A stretch of DNA of 64,000 nucleotides from Photobacterium frigidiphilum (GTDB taxonomy: Bacteria > Pseudomonadota > Gammaproteobacteria > Enterobacterales > Vibrionaceae). Within the stretch, counting starts at the first letter, position 1; each line of letters opens with the position of its first letter. The notes beneath the pieces were generated by a model, which ran no database searches, had not been told where the DNA came from, and was given only the letters and a program-made list of their open reading frames with translations. The translations under genes and the position numbers were made by a program. The DNA is taken from positions 1-64,000 of the forward strand of contig NZ_PYMJ01000012.1 of the NCBI RefSeq assembly GCF_003025615.1, given 5' to 3'. Shown here piece by piece: positions 35,087 to 45,407 of this stretch.

Positions 35087-37357
35087 TTATTCAGGACTAT
35101 CTGACGCCTGCGCTGTAGAGGTAATTTCCAAGCGGGTAACGTTCTGAAGACCACGAGGGAGCATGGTGCCTCGGCGGCCACGTTCACCACGGAAGTTATC
35201 CAGATCACTCGCTTTTAAGCCCATCTTTCGCTTACCAGCATGTATCGTGACCTGCTCACCTTGTGGTAATACAATGAGTTGTGACAAGAACTCTTCACGC
35301 GATTTAGAACGAGCCGATGGAATATTAATGATCTTATTCCCTTTACCTTTACCTAGTTGCGGTAAATCTTTAATTGGGAATAGCAACATTCGGCCTTCAT
35401 TGGTAATCACTAAAATCTCATCGGTATCAAGATTCGAGATAGGCTGTGGAGCCATCACTTTTGCTTTTTCTGGTACTGTCAGTAACGCCTTACCGCTCTT
35501 ATTCTTCGAGACCATATCGGTACTCTTACAAATAAAGCCATAACCCGCATCAGAGCCCATTAGCCACATCTGTTCATCATCGGCCATGAGTACTTGGCGA
35601 AGATTAGTGCCTGGGGTTAAATTAAGTCGCCCTGTTACTGGCTCACCTTGGCTACGAGCCGAAGGTAAAGAGTGCGATTCCAACGCATAACTACGACCAT
35701 CAGAACCAATTAAAATCGCCGGTAGGTTACTCTTACCACGCGCATGAGCTAAGTAGTTATCGCCGGATTTATAACTCAAGCTCGTTGGGTCAACGTCATA
35801 GCCTTTCGCATGACGAATCCAACCTTTCTCAGACAATACGACCGTAATGGCTTCACTTGGGATCAAATCTCGCTCAGTTAACGCTTTTGCTTCTGCTCGC
35901 TCAACCAATGGAGAACGACGATCATCGCCATACTTCTCTGCATCGGCTTGAATTTCTTTTTTAATTAGCGTGCTTAATCGACGTTCTGACCCTAGAAGTT
36001 TCTCAAGATAATCACGCTCTTTGGCAAGTTCATCTTGTTCACCACGGATCTTAATTTCTTCTAATTTCGCTAACTGACGCAGTTTAATTTCTAAAATGGC
36101 ATCGGCTTGAATAACGCTCAGGTCAAAGCGAGACATTAGCTCCGCTTTTGGATTCTCTTCATTACGGATGATTTCAATAACTTCATCAATATTAAGATAA
36201 GCCGCCAGTAAACCGTCCAAAATATGTAAGCGCGCAACCACTTTATCTAAACGATACAGTAAACGACGGCGCACTGTTGAACGGCGGAAAACTAACCATT
36301 CAGTGATGATCTCAAGTAAGCCTTTCACCTGAGGACGGCCATCAAGACCCAACATATTGAGGTTTACACGGAAGCTTTTTTCCAAGTCTGTTGAAGCAAA
36401 CAAGTGGTTCATTAATTGTTCGCTATCAATACGGTTTGAACGCGGCACAATAACGATACGCGTTGGATTTTCGTGATCAGACTCATCACGTAAATCTTCA
36501 ACCATTGGCAATTTTTTAGCGCGCATCTGGTTCGCAATTTGTTCTAATAACTTCGCACCAGATACTTGGTGTGGCAACGCAGTAATGACGATGTCGCCAT
36601 TTTCTTTATGCCATATCGCACGCATTCTGATACTACCACGACCAGTTTCATACACTTTCTTTAGGTCATGAGTTGGGGTAATGATTTCTGCTTCAGTCGG
36701 ATAATCCGGACCTTTAACAAACCCCATTAATTCATCAAGATCAGCTGTTGGATTATCAAGTAAATGCACGGCTGCATTTGCCACTTCACGTGCATTATGA
36801 GGTGGAATATCGGTTGCCATACCAACAGCAATACCCGTTATTCCGTTTAATAGAATATGTGGTAACCGTGCCGGTAACATTTTCGGCTCATTCATGGTGC
36901 CATCAAAGTTTGGCACCCAGTCAGCCGTCCCTTGCCCTAGCTCGCCCAATAACACCTCAGAAAAGCGTGATAAACGAGATTCAGTATAACGCATTGCCGC
37001 AAAGGACTTGGGGTCATCCGGTGCACCCCAGTTGCCTTGACCATCAACGAGCGGATAACGGTATGAGAATGGCTGAGCCATTAATACCATCGCTTCATAA
37101 CAGGCTGAGTCACCGTGAGGGTGGAATTTACCGAGTACGTCACCAACAGTACGCGCTGACTTTTTATATTTAGCCGTCGCATTTAGGCCCAATTCAGACA
37201 TGGCGTAAATAATACGACGTTGAACCGGTTTCAAGCCATCGCCAATGAATGGTAAGGCACGATCCATGATTACATACATGGAGTAATTTAAATAAGCGTC
37301 TTCGGTGAACTTCCTAAGTGGAAGCTGTTCTACGCCATCCATTGAGACATCAGTCAT
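35087..37357 (-). CDS. parC: DNA topoisomerase IV subunit A
   Basis: A 756-residue protein, close to E. coli ParC. The winged-helix and catalytic region contains [19 protein letters not shown] and, after [20 protein letters not shown], the active-site Tyr in [12 protein letters not shown] coiled coil and the beta-pinwheel C-terminal domain follow. With ParE it decatenates daughter chromosomes. The quinolone-determining region carries the sensitive-type Ser (GDSACYE). It is downstream of parE on the same strand. Confidence 0.97.
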   Translation of the reverse strand: MTDVSMDGVEQLPLRKFTEDAYLNYSMYVIMDRALPFIGDGLKPVQRRIIYAMSELGLNATAKYKKSARTVGDVLGKFHPHGDSACYEAMVLMAQPFSYRYPLVDGQGNWGAPDDPKSFAAMRYTESRLSRFSEVLLGELGQGTADWVPNFDGTMNEPKMLPARLPHILLNGITGIAVGMATDIPPHNAREVANAAVHLLDNPTADLDELMGFVKGPDYPTEAEIITPTHDLKKVYETGRGSIRMRAIWHKENGDIVITALPHQVSGAKLLEQIANQMRAKKLPMVEDLRDESDHENPTRIVIVPRSNRIDSEQLMNHLFASTDLEKSFRVNLNMLGLDGRPQVKGLLEIITEWLVFRRSTVRRRLLYRLDKVVARLHILDGLLAAYLNIDEVIEIIRNEENPKAELMSRFDLSVIQADAILEIKLRQLAKLEEIKIRGEQDELAKERDYLEKLLGSERRLSTLIKKEIQADAEKYGDDRRSPLVERAEAKALTERDLIPSEAITVVLSEKGWIRHAKGYDVDPTSLSYKSGDNYLAHARGKSNLPAILIGSDGRSYALESHSLPSARSQGEPVTGRLNLTPGTNLRQVLMADDEQMWLMGSDAGYGFICKSTDMVSKNKSGKALLTVPEKAKVMAPQPISNLDTDEILVITNEGRMLLFPIKDLPQLGKGKGNKIINIPSARSKSREEFLSQLIVLPQGEQVTIHAGKRKMGLKASDLDNFRGERGRRGTMLPRGLQNVTRLEITSTAQASDSPE

Positions 37358-37394
37358 CGTGGGTTAATCCGTTTAATATATTCATTTTTACGGA

Positions 37395-37426
37395 CTGTTT
37401 GAGCGCTTACAAACGCGCTCAAACAG
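37395..37426. terminator. Hairpin between parE and parC
   Basis: CTGTTTGAGCG and CGCTCAAACAG form a perfect 11-bp stem with a 10-base loop. No T-run follows immediately, so it may act as a processing or partial terminator signal between the two genes. Confidence 0.6.
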
Positions 37427-37494
37427 CCCATAAACTCAATCTTATGTATGCTGACACACAATAAAAACGTTATTGAAAACCATGCCTAATTGAA

Positions 37495-39378
37495 TTAAGC
37501 ATCTGCCATATCGCCTTTATCTTGCAACCAAAAACGACGATCTTCTGCTCGCTTTTTATTTAGCAGCATATCCATCATTTCATTGGTTTTTGCGTCATCA
37601 TCAATCGTTAACTGAACCAAGCGTCGTGTATTGGGGTCCATTGTCGTTTCACGCAATTGCAGTGGGTTCATTTCACCCAGACCTTTAAATCGCTGAACGT
37701 TCACTTTGCCACGCTTGGTACTTAGGCGATCTAAAATACCATTCTTTTCGGCTTCATCCAGTGCGTAATACACTTCTTTAGCCAAATCGATACGATACAA
37801 CGGCGGCATTGCAATATACACATGTCCGGCACGCACTAAGGCTTCGAAATGCTTCATGAACAAAGCACACAGCAAGGTTGCAATGTGTAAACCATCGGAG
37901 TCGGCATCGGCAAGTACACAAATTTTACCGTAACGTAAACCGCTAAGATCATCGCTGTCTGGATCAATACCCAATGCGATAGAAATATTATGTACTTCTT
38001 GCGACGCCAGCACTTGATCAGCAGACACTTCCCACGTGTTTAGGATTTTACCGCGCAATGGCATGATCGCTTGGAACATACGATCGCGAGCTTGCTTCGC
38101 TGAGCCACCCGCCGAGTCACCTTCCACTAAAAAAAGCTCGGTGCGATTAAGATCTTGTTGAGAACAATCGGCTAACTTACCTGGCAGAGTCGGTCCTGAA
38201 GCGATTTTTTTACGGACCACCTTTTTACTTGCGCGCATGCGTCGGTGCGCATTAGCAATACACACTTCCGCGAGTTGCTCAGCAAGTTGTGGTCGCTCGT
38301 TCAACCAAAGGCTAAAGGCATCTTTTACAACACCAGACACAAAGGCGGCACATTGACGCGATGACAAACGCTCTTTCGTTTGCCCTGCAAATTGAGGATC
38401 TTGCATTTTAACCGACAAAACATACGCACAACGGTCCCAAATATCATCGGCCGTTAATTTCACGCCACGTGGTAGTAAATTACGGAATTCACAGAACTCA
38501 CGCATGGCATCCAATAGGCCTTGGCGTAAGCCGTTAACATGCGTTCCGCCTTGCGCGGTCGGAATCAAGTTAACGTAACTTTCTGTGATTAATTCACCAC
38601 CTTCTGGCAACCAAAGCAGCGCCCAATCAGCGGCTTCAATTTGGCTAGTAAATACGCCAATAAAAGGTTCTTCAGGCAGTAAGGTATAACCCTTCACACC
38701 TTCAAGCAGGTAATCTTTTAAACCATCTTCGTAGCACCAACGAATGGTTTCATCAGCAATTTTATTGGTAAAAACAATCTCAAGTCCTGGGCATAGCACA
38801 GCTTTGGCTTTTAAGACGCTTTTTAGTCGTGTAACAGAAAATTTAGCGCTGTCAAAATATCGAGCATCCGGCCAGAAATGCACACGCGTACCTTTCGCAC
38901 GGCGCCCACAGGTACCAATCACTTCGAGCTCTGAGACTTTATCGCCATGTTCAAATGCAATTTGATAAATTTGACCATCACGTTTTACGGATACCTCAAC
39001 ACGTTTAGACAAGGCATTTACAACCGAAATACCTACCCCGTGTAAACCACCAGAAAACTGATAGCTATCATTTGAGAATTTACCCCCCGCATGCAGCTTA
39101 CATAAAATAAGCTCAACACCAGAGACACCTTCTACAGGGTGAATGTCTACTGGCATGCCTCGGCCATCATCAATCACTTCGAGTGATTGGTCAGCATGAA
39201 GGATCACTTCTATTTTTCGGGCATGACCAGCCAGCGCTTCATCGACGCTGTTATCAATTACTTCTTGACCAAGGTGATTGGGCCTAGCCGTGTCGGTATA
39301 CATACCTGGGCGGCGGCGTACTGGCTCAAGGCCATTTAGAACCTCAATGGATCCGGCGTTATAGCTTTGCTCTGTCAT
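37495..39378 (-). CDS. parE: DNA topoisomerase IV subunit B
   Basis: A 627-residue GHKL ATPase subunit. ATP-binding motifs include DNSVDEALAGHA, DDGRGMPVDIHP and SGGLHGVGISVVNALS; the TOPRIM domain has FLVEGDSAGGSAKQARDR and the acidic DADSDG. It powers strand passage with ParC. ATG 39378 starts MTEQSYNAGSIEVLNGLEPV, the family N-terminus; the open frame extends 28 codons upstream. It is first in line after the yqiA-cpdA-yqiB-nudF genes. Confidence 0.97.
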   Translation of the reverse strand: MTEQSYNAGSIEVLNGLEPVRRRPGMYTDTARPNHLGQEVIDNSVDEALAGHARKIEVILHADQSLEVIDDGRGMPVDIHPVEGVSGVELILCKLHAGGKFSNDSYQFSGGLHGVGISVVNALSKRVEVSVKRDGQIYQIAFEHGDKVSELEVIGTCGRRAKGTRVHFWPDARYFDSAKFSVTRLKSVLKAKAVLCPGLEIVFTNKIADETIRWCYEDGLKDYLLEGVKGYTLLPEEPFIGVFTSQIEAADWALLWLPEGGELITESYVNLIPTAQGGTHVNGLRQGLLDAMREFCEFRNLLPRGVKLTADDIWDRCAYVLSVKMQDPQFAGQTKERLSSRQCAAFVSGVVKDAFSLWLNERPQLAEQLAEVCIANAHRRMRASKKVVRKKIASGPTLPGKLADCSQQDLNRTELFLVEGDSAGGSAKQARDRMFQAIMPLRGKILNTWEVSADQVLASQEVHNISIALGIDPDSDDLSGLRYGKICVLADADSDGLHIATLLCALFMKHFEALVRAGHVYIAMPPLYRIDLAKEVYYALDEAEKNGILDRLSTKRGKVNVQRFKGLGEMNPLQLRETTMDPNTRRLVQLTIDDDAKTNEMMDMLLNKKRAEDRRFWLQDKGDMADA

Positions 39379-39499
39379 ATTACGGAAGGCTACTAGAAAT
39401 TTGGCAACAATAGTCAGTAACCTCGGCTTGGTTGTCAAGCGGAGGTCAACGGTAAAACTCACAATTGTGAGTCGCTCTATAACCTTAACTTATTTGCGG

Positions 39500-40078
39500 T
39501 TATAGGTTTAAGAATTGAATTACATCGGCAGGAAAGCGTTCAAAATCAACAAAACTGTGGTCGCCATCTGGCTCAACGGTTTGCTTACTTGCTGCATATT
39601 TGTCTACAGCTTGACGATAATCTAAGACTTCATCACCCATTTGTTGTAACAACCAAAATTGTTTTGGATCAACAAGTTGTTCAACATCCATGGCTTTCAA
39701 TTCATCAATATGTTGAAGCTCTAGCCAATACTTTTCACTGGTATAAGGATTTACTTGTTCACCAAGATAATCTTGCAGTAATTCATAAGGCTTTACCGCA
39801 GGATTAACCAATACCGCAGGAAGCTGATGACGACTATTTAACCATGTCGAAATATATCCACCTAATGAGCTACCCACTAAGCCTATCGTATAATCTTGCT
39901 TAAAGTTGCTAACTAAATCATCAATAAATGTGGCAGCTTGTGCCGGATAGCAAGGCATTTGCGGGATCTCAACACGAATATCTGGTCGATGTTGCTTACA
40001 GTACTCTGCCATTACCTGCGCTTTTAATGACAAGGGAGAACTGTTGAATCCATGGATATAAAGCAACAACGGTTTCAT
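39500..40078 (-). CDS. yqiA: YqiA-type esterase
   Basis: A 192-residue alpha/beta hydrolase of the YqiA family. LLYIHGFNSSPLSLKAQV forms the oxyanion region, VGSSLGGYISTWL holds the nucleophile Ser, and GDHSFVDFERF supplies the catalytic His. The E. coli protein hydrolyses short acyl esters; the physiological substrate is unknown. Its ATG directly follows the cpdA stop (TAAATG), so the two are translationally coupled. Confidence 0.93.
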   Translation of the reverse strand: MKPLLLYIHGFNSSPLSLKAQVMAEYCKQHRPDIRVEIPQMPCYPAQAATFIDDLVSNFKQDYTIGLVGSSLGGYISTWLNSRHQLPAVLVNPAVKPYELLQDYLGEQVNPYTSEKYWLELQHIDELKAMDVEQLVDPKQFWLLQQMGDEVLDYRQAVDKYAASKQTVEPDGDHSFVDFERFPADVIQFLNL

Positions 40079-40903
40079 TTAATAGCCTGCTGAATTAAAC
40101 AAGGGGATAAAGCGTCTACCTTGTAAACGACAAACATCAGTATTTAACTGCCCTTCTTGGGTTAATTCAAGGTAACGCCAACCAGGGTTAGTTTTATCTA
40201 AAGCAAAGTCATTTGAATCGGGTAAAAACTGAATACACGTTGACGGTGTCGCAAGCACACGCACACCATGATATACACAATCAAGTTCTTGATGGATATG
40301 CCCACACAAGACTGCACTCACCTTGGGATACTTATCAATGATTTGCCAAAAGGCTTCATTATTGTGCAGCTGATGCTGATCAAGCCAAGCACTTCCCGCC
40401 ACTAATGGATGGTGATGCAATAATATTAAAGCATGACGTTCTGGGTATGCCTTTAACGTAGCGTCCAGCATCAACAATTGTGCTTCACTTAGCTCACCAT
40501 GCGGTACGCCCTGAACTTGGCTATCAAGTAGTATGACTTGCCAATAATCCCCTGCAAGCACTTGCTCACACGATTTAATTTGTGGCGATGGCAAAACAGA
40601 TTGCATAGCAGGCTGATAATCATGGTTACCCGGCAACCAAAAACAAGGTTGAGACCAGCGGGAAATACCATCTGAAAAATGCTGATAAGATTCATCAGTA
40701 TGATCTTGTGAGATATCACCTGTTGCTACAATAGCTTCAAACGGGCGTGCGGAAGCATCTACAGCGTCTATCACTGCATTAAAACTATCTTTAGTCGCCA
40801 CCCCCAACAAACAACCCGACTCATCAGCAAATAGATGAGTATCAGTTATTTGAAGTAGAACCACACTATTAGGATTCGTTTGTGGCAAAAAATACGTCTG
40901 CAA
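40079..40903 (-). CDS. cpdA: 3',5'-cyclic-AMP phosphodiesterase CpdA
   Basis: A 274-residue calcineurin-like metallophosphoesterase. Metal-binding motifs are LLQITDTHLF, VATGDISQD, WLPGNHDY, LILLHHHPL and AVLCGHIHQE, in order. It hydrolyses cAMP and so tunes CRP signalling. The apparent start is TTG at 40903, giving MQTYFLPQTNPN; no closer ATG lies ahead of the first motif. It is part of the yqiB-cpdA-yqiA-parE run. Confidence 0.94.
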   Translation of the reverse strand: MQTYFLPQTNPNSVVLLQITDTHLFADESGCLLGVATKDSFNAVIDAVDASARPFEAIVATGDISQDHTDESYQHFSDGISRWSQPCFWLPGNHDYQPAMQSVLPSPQIKSCEQVLAGDYWQVILLDSQVQGVPHGELSEAQLLMLDATLKAYPERHALILLHHHPLVAGSAWLDQHQLHNNEAFWQIIDKYPKVSAVLCGHIHQELDCVYHGVRVLATPSTCIQFLPDSNDFALDKTNPGWRYLELTQEGQLNTDVCRLQGRRFIPLFNSAGY

Positions 40904-40934
40904 AACGTCAAAAACCTTGTCTATTCTAATTCAA

Positions 40935-41363
40935 TTAACAAATTGATTGCTTCCTGAGCCCATTCTTGAGGCAATAGGTCAGCCAATCTCCCAAAAAGCG
41001 ATTAACTTGATGTTTTTCATCTTTTTGATACATACATAAATTGGGATAATCATACCGTGGCTTAAGTCGTGAAATCTGCTGAGCAGAACACACTTCCGCC
41101 ACTTTTGCATCGTGATATAACCTTACCGTCAAACGCGGCACTAAGTATTCCACTGCATCTGTTTCATTATGCAACCACAAGCAAATCACTGTGGTATAGC
41201 GGGTTGACTCAGTAATTTTAAGTCGATATTCATGTTCAAAAACTAAATACGCGCATTCATCTCCGACGTCATCACTTTTAGGCAATAATGGAAGAAGCTT
41301 CGCATAATTGGTTTCATACAAACGCATTAAACCCGTTAGATCAACAGTGTATCGCTTATTCAA
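40935..41363 (-). CDS. yqiB: DUF1249 protein YqiB
   Basis: A 142-residue member of DUF1249, recognised from the N-terminal KRYTVDLTGLMRLYETNYAK and the LVFEHEYRLKITESTRYT segment. The function is unknown, but the family is almost always found between nudF and cpdA, as here. The start is TTG at 41363, supported by AAGGA six to seven bases upstream. No signal peptide or membrane segment is visible. Confidence 0.9.
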   Translation of the reverse strand: MNKRYTVDLTGLMRLYETNYAKLLPLLPKSDDVGDECAYLVFEHEYRLKITESTRYTTVICLWLHNETDAVEYLVPRLTVRLYHDAKVAEVCSAQQISRLKPRYDYPNLCMYQKDEKHQVNRFLGDWLTYCLKNGLRKQSIC

Positions 41364-41458
41364 ACGGTGTCCTTAGACCACTGAAAGTGCCATCGGTTTG
41401 GTTAATATCATTCAGAACTACTTCGCTAGCACAATCCAAAATTAGCTCGCAATACTTA

Positions 41459-42091
41459 CTATTTACTTTGCAAACGTAAGTAGTTCAACTGCAACCATTG
41501 TAGCGCAATGATCGATGCGGCATTCTCAATTTTTCCCGACTCTACCCACTGGTAAGCTTCTTGTCGTGTTATCACATGAACGCGAATATCTTCACCTTCA
41601 TCAATAAGACCATGAATCCCTTGTGCTTGCGTACTATCAACGCGACCCACAAAGACATCCAATGCTTCAGAACACCCACCAGAGCTCGATAAATAACGAG
41701 TCACTTTTTCTAAATCAGTCACCGTTAAGCCAGCTTCTTCTACCGCTTCGCGACATGCAACATCGTGAGCGGATTCACCCGGTTCGATAATGCCAGCAAC
41801 AATTTCTAACTGCCACGGTGTAAATTCAGCCACCATCGCGCCAATACGAAATTGTTCCAATATCACGACTTTGTCTTCAATGGGATCATAAGGCAGCAAT
41901 GCCGCAGCGTGACCACGTTCGAATAATTCACGATCAAGTGGCTTACTCCAACTACCATCAAACAATTTATGTCGTAAGCGGTATTTCACCATACTGAAAA
42001 AGCCGTTATATACTTTCTCGGACGACAAAATTTCAACATCATCCTTGGTATAAAAAGGTTGGTTTTCACTTAAAGACACTTTTTGGGTCAT
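41459..42091 (-). CDS. nudF: ADP-ribose pyrophosphatase
   Basis: A 210-residue Nudix hydrolase. The full Nudix box is GIIEPGESAHDVACREAVEE followed by AGL, and the upstream FRIGAMVAEFTPWQLEIVAG is typical of the NudF subfamily. It cleaves ADP-ribose to AMP and ribose 5-phosphate. CAGGAGAGCATGG lies before the ATG. It is first in the minus-strand run to parE and divergent from tolC, as in E. coli. Confidence 0.95.
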   Translation of the reverse strand: MTQKVSLSENQPFYTKDDVEILSSEKVYNGFFSMVKYRLRHKLFDGSWSKPLDRELFERGHAAALLPYDPIEDKVVILEQFRIGAMVAEFTPWQLEIVAGIIEPGESAHDVACREAVEEAGLTVTDLEKVTRYLSSSGGCSEALDVFVGRVDSTQAQGIHGLIDEGEDIRVHVITRQEAYQWVESGKIENAASIIALQWLQLNYLRLQSK

Positions 42092-42352
42092 CCATGCTCT
42101 CCTGAATCCCCTATCTTTTCATTCAAAAGGGTCAGCAGCAATGATCAAATTCAACATTTATCATAAATTTTGTGAATTTTTTTAAGTAATCATTCCTAGT
42201 TGGATAGTTTACAATCACATATGATTAAATAAACAACGATATATTAAGTAAAACTACGTAATGATCAGTTCCTAGTCAGCTTACTTAAGGTACACTGATT
42301 CTTTGCGTATATTTTTATCTTTTATTTTTTATCAGGACCAGGAAAGGCATCC

Positions 42353-43639
42353 ATGAAAAAATTGCTTCCGCTCATTATTAGCGTTGCGCTTGGCAGTTTC
42401 AGCCAAACGGCACTGGCTGATGATCTTGCTAACATCTACCAACAAGCAAAACAAAATGATCCTCAGTTATTAAGAGCGGCTTCAGATAAAGATTCTGCTT
42501 TTGAGGCAATCAATTCCTCACGTAGTTCATTACTGCCACAGATTAACTTAACGGCTGGATATAACGTCGCGAAATTGGACGGTGATACTGATGGCTTTAA
42601 CGGTGGTTTGACTCTTAGCCAGTCTATCTATAATCGCTCAAGCTGGATAAATCTCGATATTGCCGAAAAAGTGGCTCGCCAAAGTGATGCTTCTTACGCT
42701 GCATCACAACAAGATTTAATCTACCGTGTCGCACAATCTTATTTCGACGTGCTTAAAGCAATGGATGATCTAGAATTTGTTCGTTCTGAAAAAGCCGCGG
42801 TCGGTCGTCAATTAGAACAAACTAAGCAACGTTTTGAAGTGGGTCTTTCTGCAATCACTGACGTGCATGATGCTCAAGCTCAATACGATACCGTATTGGC
42901 TGATGAAATTCTGAATGAGAACGCACTTACCAACAGCTACGAAGAAATCCGTGAGATCACAGGTCAAGAACACACCAACCTGAATATCTTAGATACGGCA
43001 CGTTTCTCGGCTAGTGCGCCACAATCGAACGTTGAAAGCTTGCTACAAGATGCAGCCAATGAAAACTTAACCTTGCTAACATCACGTATTTCTCAAGATG
43101 TTGCACGTGATAATATTTCACTTGCTGAATCCGGTCATTTACCAACATTGTCGTTTGATGCAGGTTACAACTACGATGATAAAATTAGTATTACCGATGA
43201 AGGTACATTAACGGCAGGTATCAATTTAAACTTACCCGTTTATACCGGTGGTAGAACAACGTCTGAAGTGAAACAAGCACAGTTTAATTATGTGTCTGCG
43301 AGCGAAGATTTAGAAGGTTCATACCGTGGTGTTGTAAAAGACGTACGTGCTCTTTATAACAACATAAATGCCACGATTGGTGCTATCCGCGCTTATCAAC
43401 AATCAGTTATTTCTGCTAAATCAGCATTAGAAGCAACTGAAGCTGGTTTTGATGTAGGTACGCGTACCATTGTTGACGTTCTTGATGCTACACGTCGTTT
43501 ATACGATGCAAACCGTCAGCTATCAAGCTCTCGTTACCAGTACATCATCAGTCAAATTCAGCTTAAGCAAGCAGTTGGTTCATTGAATGAACAAGACATC
43601 ATTGATGTTAACAAAGGCTTGATTGCTGCTAAGAAGTAA
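42353..43639 (+). CDS. tolC: Outer membrane efflux channel TolC
   Basis: A 428-residue TolC-family protein. The signal peptide MKKLLPLIISVALGSFSQTA is cleaved at about residue 22 (ALA). It then has the two-repeat pattern of the family: first repeat NIYQQAKQNDPQLLRAASDK and FEVGLSAITDVHDAQAQYD, second repeat AGINLNLPVYTGGRTTSEVK and FDVGTRTIVDVLDATRRLYD. TolC is the outer-membrane duct for drug efflux and type I secretion. CAGGAAAGGCATCC precedes the ATG. It is divergent from nudF with about 260 bases between. Confidence 0.97.
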   Translation: MKKLLPLIISVALGSFSQTALADDLANIYQQAKQNDPQLLRAASDKDSAFEAINSSRSSLLPQINLTAGYNVAKLDGDTDGFNGGLTLSQSIYNRSSWINLDIAEKVARQSDASYAASQQDLIYRVAQSYFDVLKAMDDLEFVRSEKAAVGRQLEQTKQRFEVGLSAITDVHDAQAQYDTVLADEILNENALTNSYEEIREITGQEHTNLNILDTARFSASAPQSNVESLLQDAANENLTLLTSRISQDVARDNISLAESGHLPTLSFDAGYNYDDKISITDEGTLTAGINLNLPVYTGGRTTSEVKQAQFNYVSASEDLEGSYRGVVKDVRALYNNINATIGAIRAYQQSVISAKSALEATEAGFDVGTRTIVDVLDATRRLYDANRQLSSSRYQYIISQIQLKQAVGSLNEQDIIDVNKGLIAAKK

Positions 43640-43721
43640 TCTTCTCGTTCGCATTACTTCAATCGAATACTGCTTCTATTGAATAGTACTTCGAAGTAGA
43701 TAGTGCAATGATACCAATATA

Positions 43722-43752
43722 AAAAAAGCGCCATACACTATGGCGCTTTTTT
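43722..43752. terminator. Bidirectional terminator between tolC and hldE
   Basis: AAAAAAGCGCCATA CAC TATGGCGCTTTTTT is a symmetric hairpin that can end both converging transcripts. Confidence 0.95.
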
Positions 43753-43815
43753 ATGCTTCAATTCCAGCGAATGGAATTAAAAACCACCACTTATCCAGAG
43801 TGAACCAGAATAGTA

Positions 43816-45246
43816 TTAACCTTTACCACCACGAATCGCTTCAATGATCTTACTGGTAGAGCAACCATCTTCAAAACTCAGAATGCGCACTTCGCCACCA
43901 GCAGCGATAACCTCTTTTCCGCCCGCAATATCTTCCGGTTTATAATCACCACCTTTAACCAGCAGACTGGGTAATATCTCACTAATTAAACGTTGAGGCG
44001 TTTCTTCCGTAAATGGAACCACCCAATCAACAGCACCTAGACCTGCTAATACCGCCATACGACGATCTTCAGGGTTAACTGGACGACCAGGACCTTTTAG
44101 ACCTTGCACTGAGCTATCAGAATTCACCGCAACAATTAAACGATCACCTAATTTAGCGGCCTCTGCTAGATAAGCAACATGACCCGCATGCAAGATATCA
44201 AAGCAACCATTCGTCATCACAACCGTTTCACCACGTTGTCTTGCTACCGATACGGCTTGCTTAAGCTCTGTTTCTGCGATCACGCCATAGCCACTATCTT
44301 GGCTACCATAAATAGCTTCAGTAAGCTCAATGGTTGATAGCGTCGAGGTGCCTAACTTAGCGACCACTACACCTGCAGCGGCATTGGCTAGTTTACAAGC
44401 ATCCGCTAACGATTTTCCCGCAGCAACAGAAGAAGCTAATACTGAAATCACCGTATCGCCAGCACCTGTTACGTCATAGACTTCTTGAGCAAGTGTCGGC
44501 AGATGCAAAGGTGCTTGTCCTTTTTGTAACAAGGTCATGCCATGTTCACTGCGTGTAACCAATAGCGCTTCAAAATCAAATCGCTCGATCAGCTCAAAAC
44601 CTTTTGCTACGAGTTCATCATCGCTCGTCACTTTACCGGCAACAAGTTCGAATTCAGATAGATTAGGGGTTAATAATGTAGCGCCACGGTAGCGTTCAAA
44701 ATCGGTACCTTTAGGATCGATAAAAACAGGCTTACCCGCTTCACGTGCTAGCTTAATCATGGCACTGACATGCTCCAGTGCACCTTTCGCATAATCAGAC
44801 AAGATAACCGTTTTTACATGCGTTAGAGATTGCTCTAAACGCGGCAGAATAAGGTCCTTATCCACACCATGGAAACCTTCTTCAAAATCTAACCGGATCA
44901 TCTGCTGCCCACGGCTCATTACACGTAATTTGGTAATGGTTGGGTAATCAGGCAACGACACAAAATCACACCGTACATCTAGCGAGGTCAGCTTTTCATT
45001 TAAGGCTTTCGCTGGCTCATCTATCCCTGTTAACCCAACTAAATGAACATGCCCACCTAAGGCGGCAATATTCATTGCAACGTTTGCAGCACCACCAGGG
45101 CGTTCTTCGATCTGCTCAACTTTGACTACTGGTACTGGCGCTTCAGGCGAAATACGCCCAGTGGGTCCATACCAATAACGATCAAGCATGATGTCTCCAA
45201 CAACCAGAACACTAGCTTGATCATAATCAGGAAGAGTCAGTTTCAT
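43816..45246 (-). CDS. hldE: Bifunctional heptose 7-phosphate kinase / heptose 1-phosphate adenylyltransferase
   Basis: A 476-residue fused enzyme. Residues ~1-320 are a PfkB-type kinase ([38 protein letters not shown] and [14 protein letters not shown]); residues ~340-476 are a nucleotidyltransferase with [20 protein letters not shown]. It makes ADP-heptose for the LPS inner core. ATG 45246 has GGAG upstream; ten additional codons in the longer frame are not conserved. It lies downstream of glnE, the E. coli order. Confidence 0.96.
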   Translation of the reverse strand: MKLTLPDYDQASVLVVGDIMLDRYWYGPTGRISPEAPVPVVKVEQIEERPGGAANVAMNIAALGGHVHLVGLTGIDEPAKALNEKLTSLDVRCDFVSLPDYPTITKLRVMSRGQQMIRLDFEEGFHGVDKDLILPRLEQSLTHVKTVILSDYAKGALEHVSAMIKLAREAGKPVFIDPKGTDFERYRGATLLTPNLSEFELVAGKVTSDDELVAKGFELIERFDFEALLVTRSEHGMTLLQKGQAPLHLPTLAQEVYDVTGAGDTVISVLASSVAAGKSLADACKLANAAAGVVVAKLGTSTLSTIELTEAIYGSQDSGYGVIAETELKQAVSVARQRGETVVMTNGCFDILHAGHVAYLAEAAKLGDRLIVAVNSDSSVQGLKGPGRPVNPEDRRMAVLAGLGAVDWVVPFTEETPQRLISEILPSLLVKGGDYKPEDIAGGKEVIAAGGEVRILSFEDGCSTSKIIEAIRGGKG

Positions 45247-45407
45247 TTTTATCTCCGGGATAGTGAAAACCGCCAAATACTAACATAAAGTGAAAATGCC
45301 TTACATTATGGCGGTTTTAATACACTTAGTTGGCTTTGACCAATAATAAGCGCTATTAATTTATTTTAAGTATTCGTTAAACCAATGATTATTTTAATAA
45401 CTATATA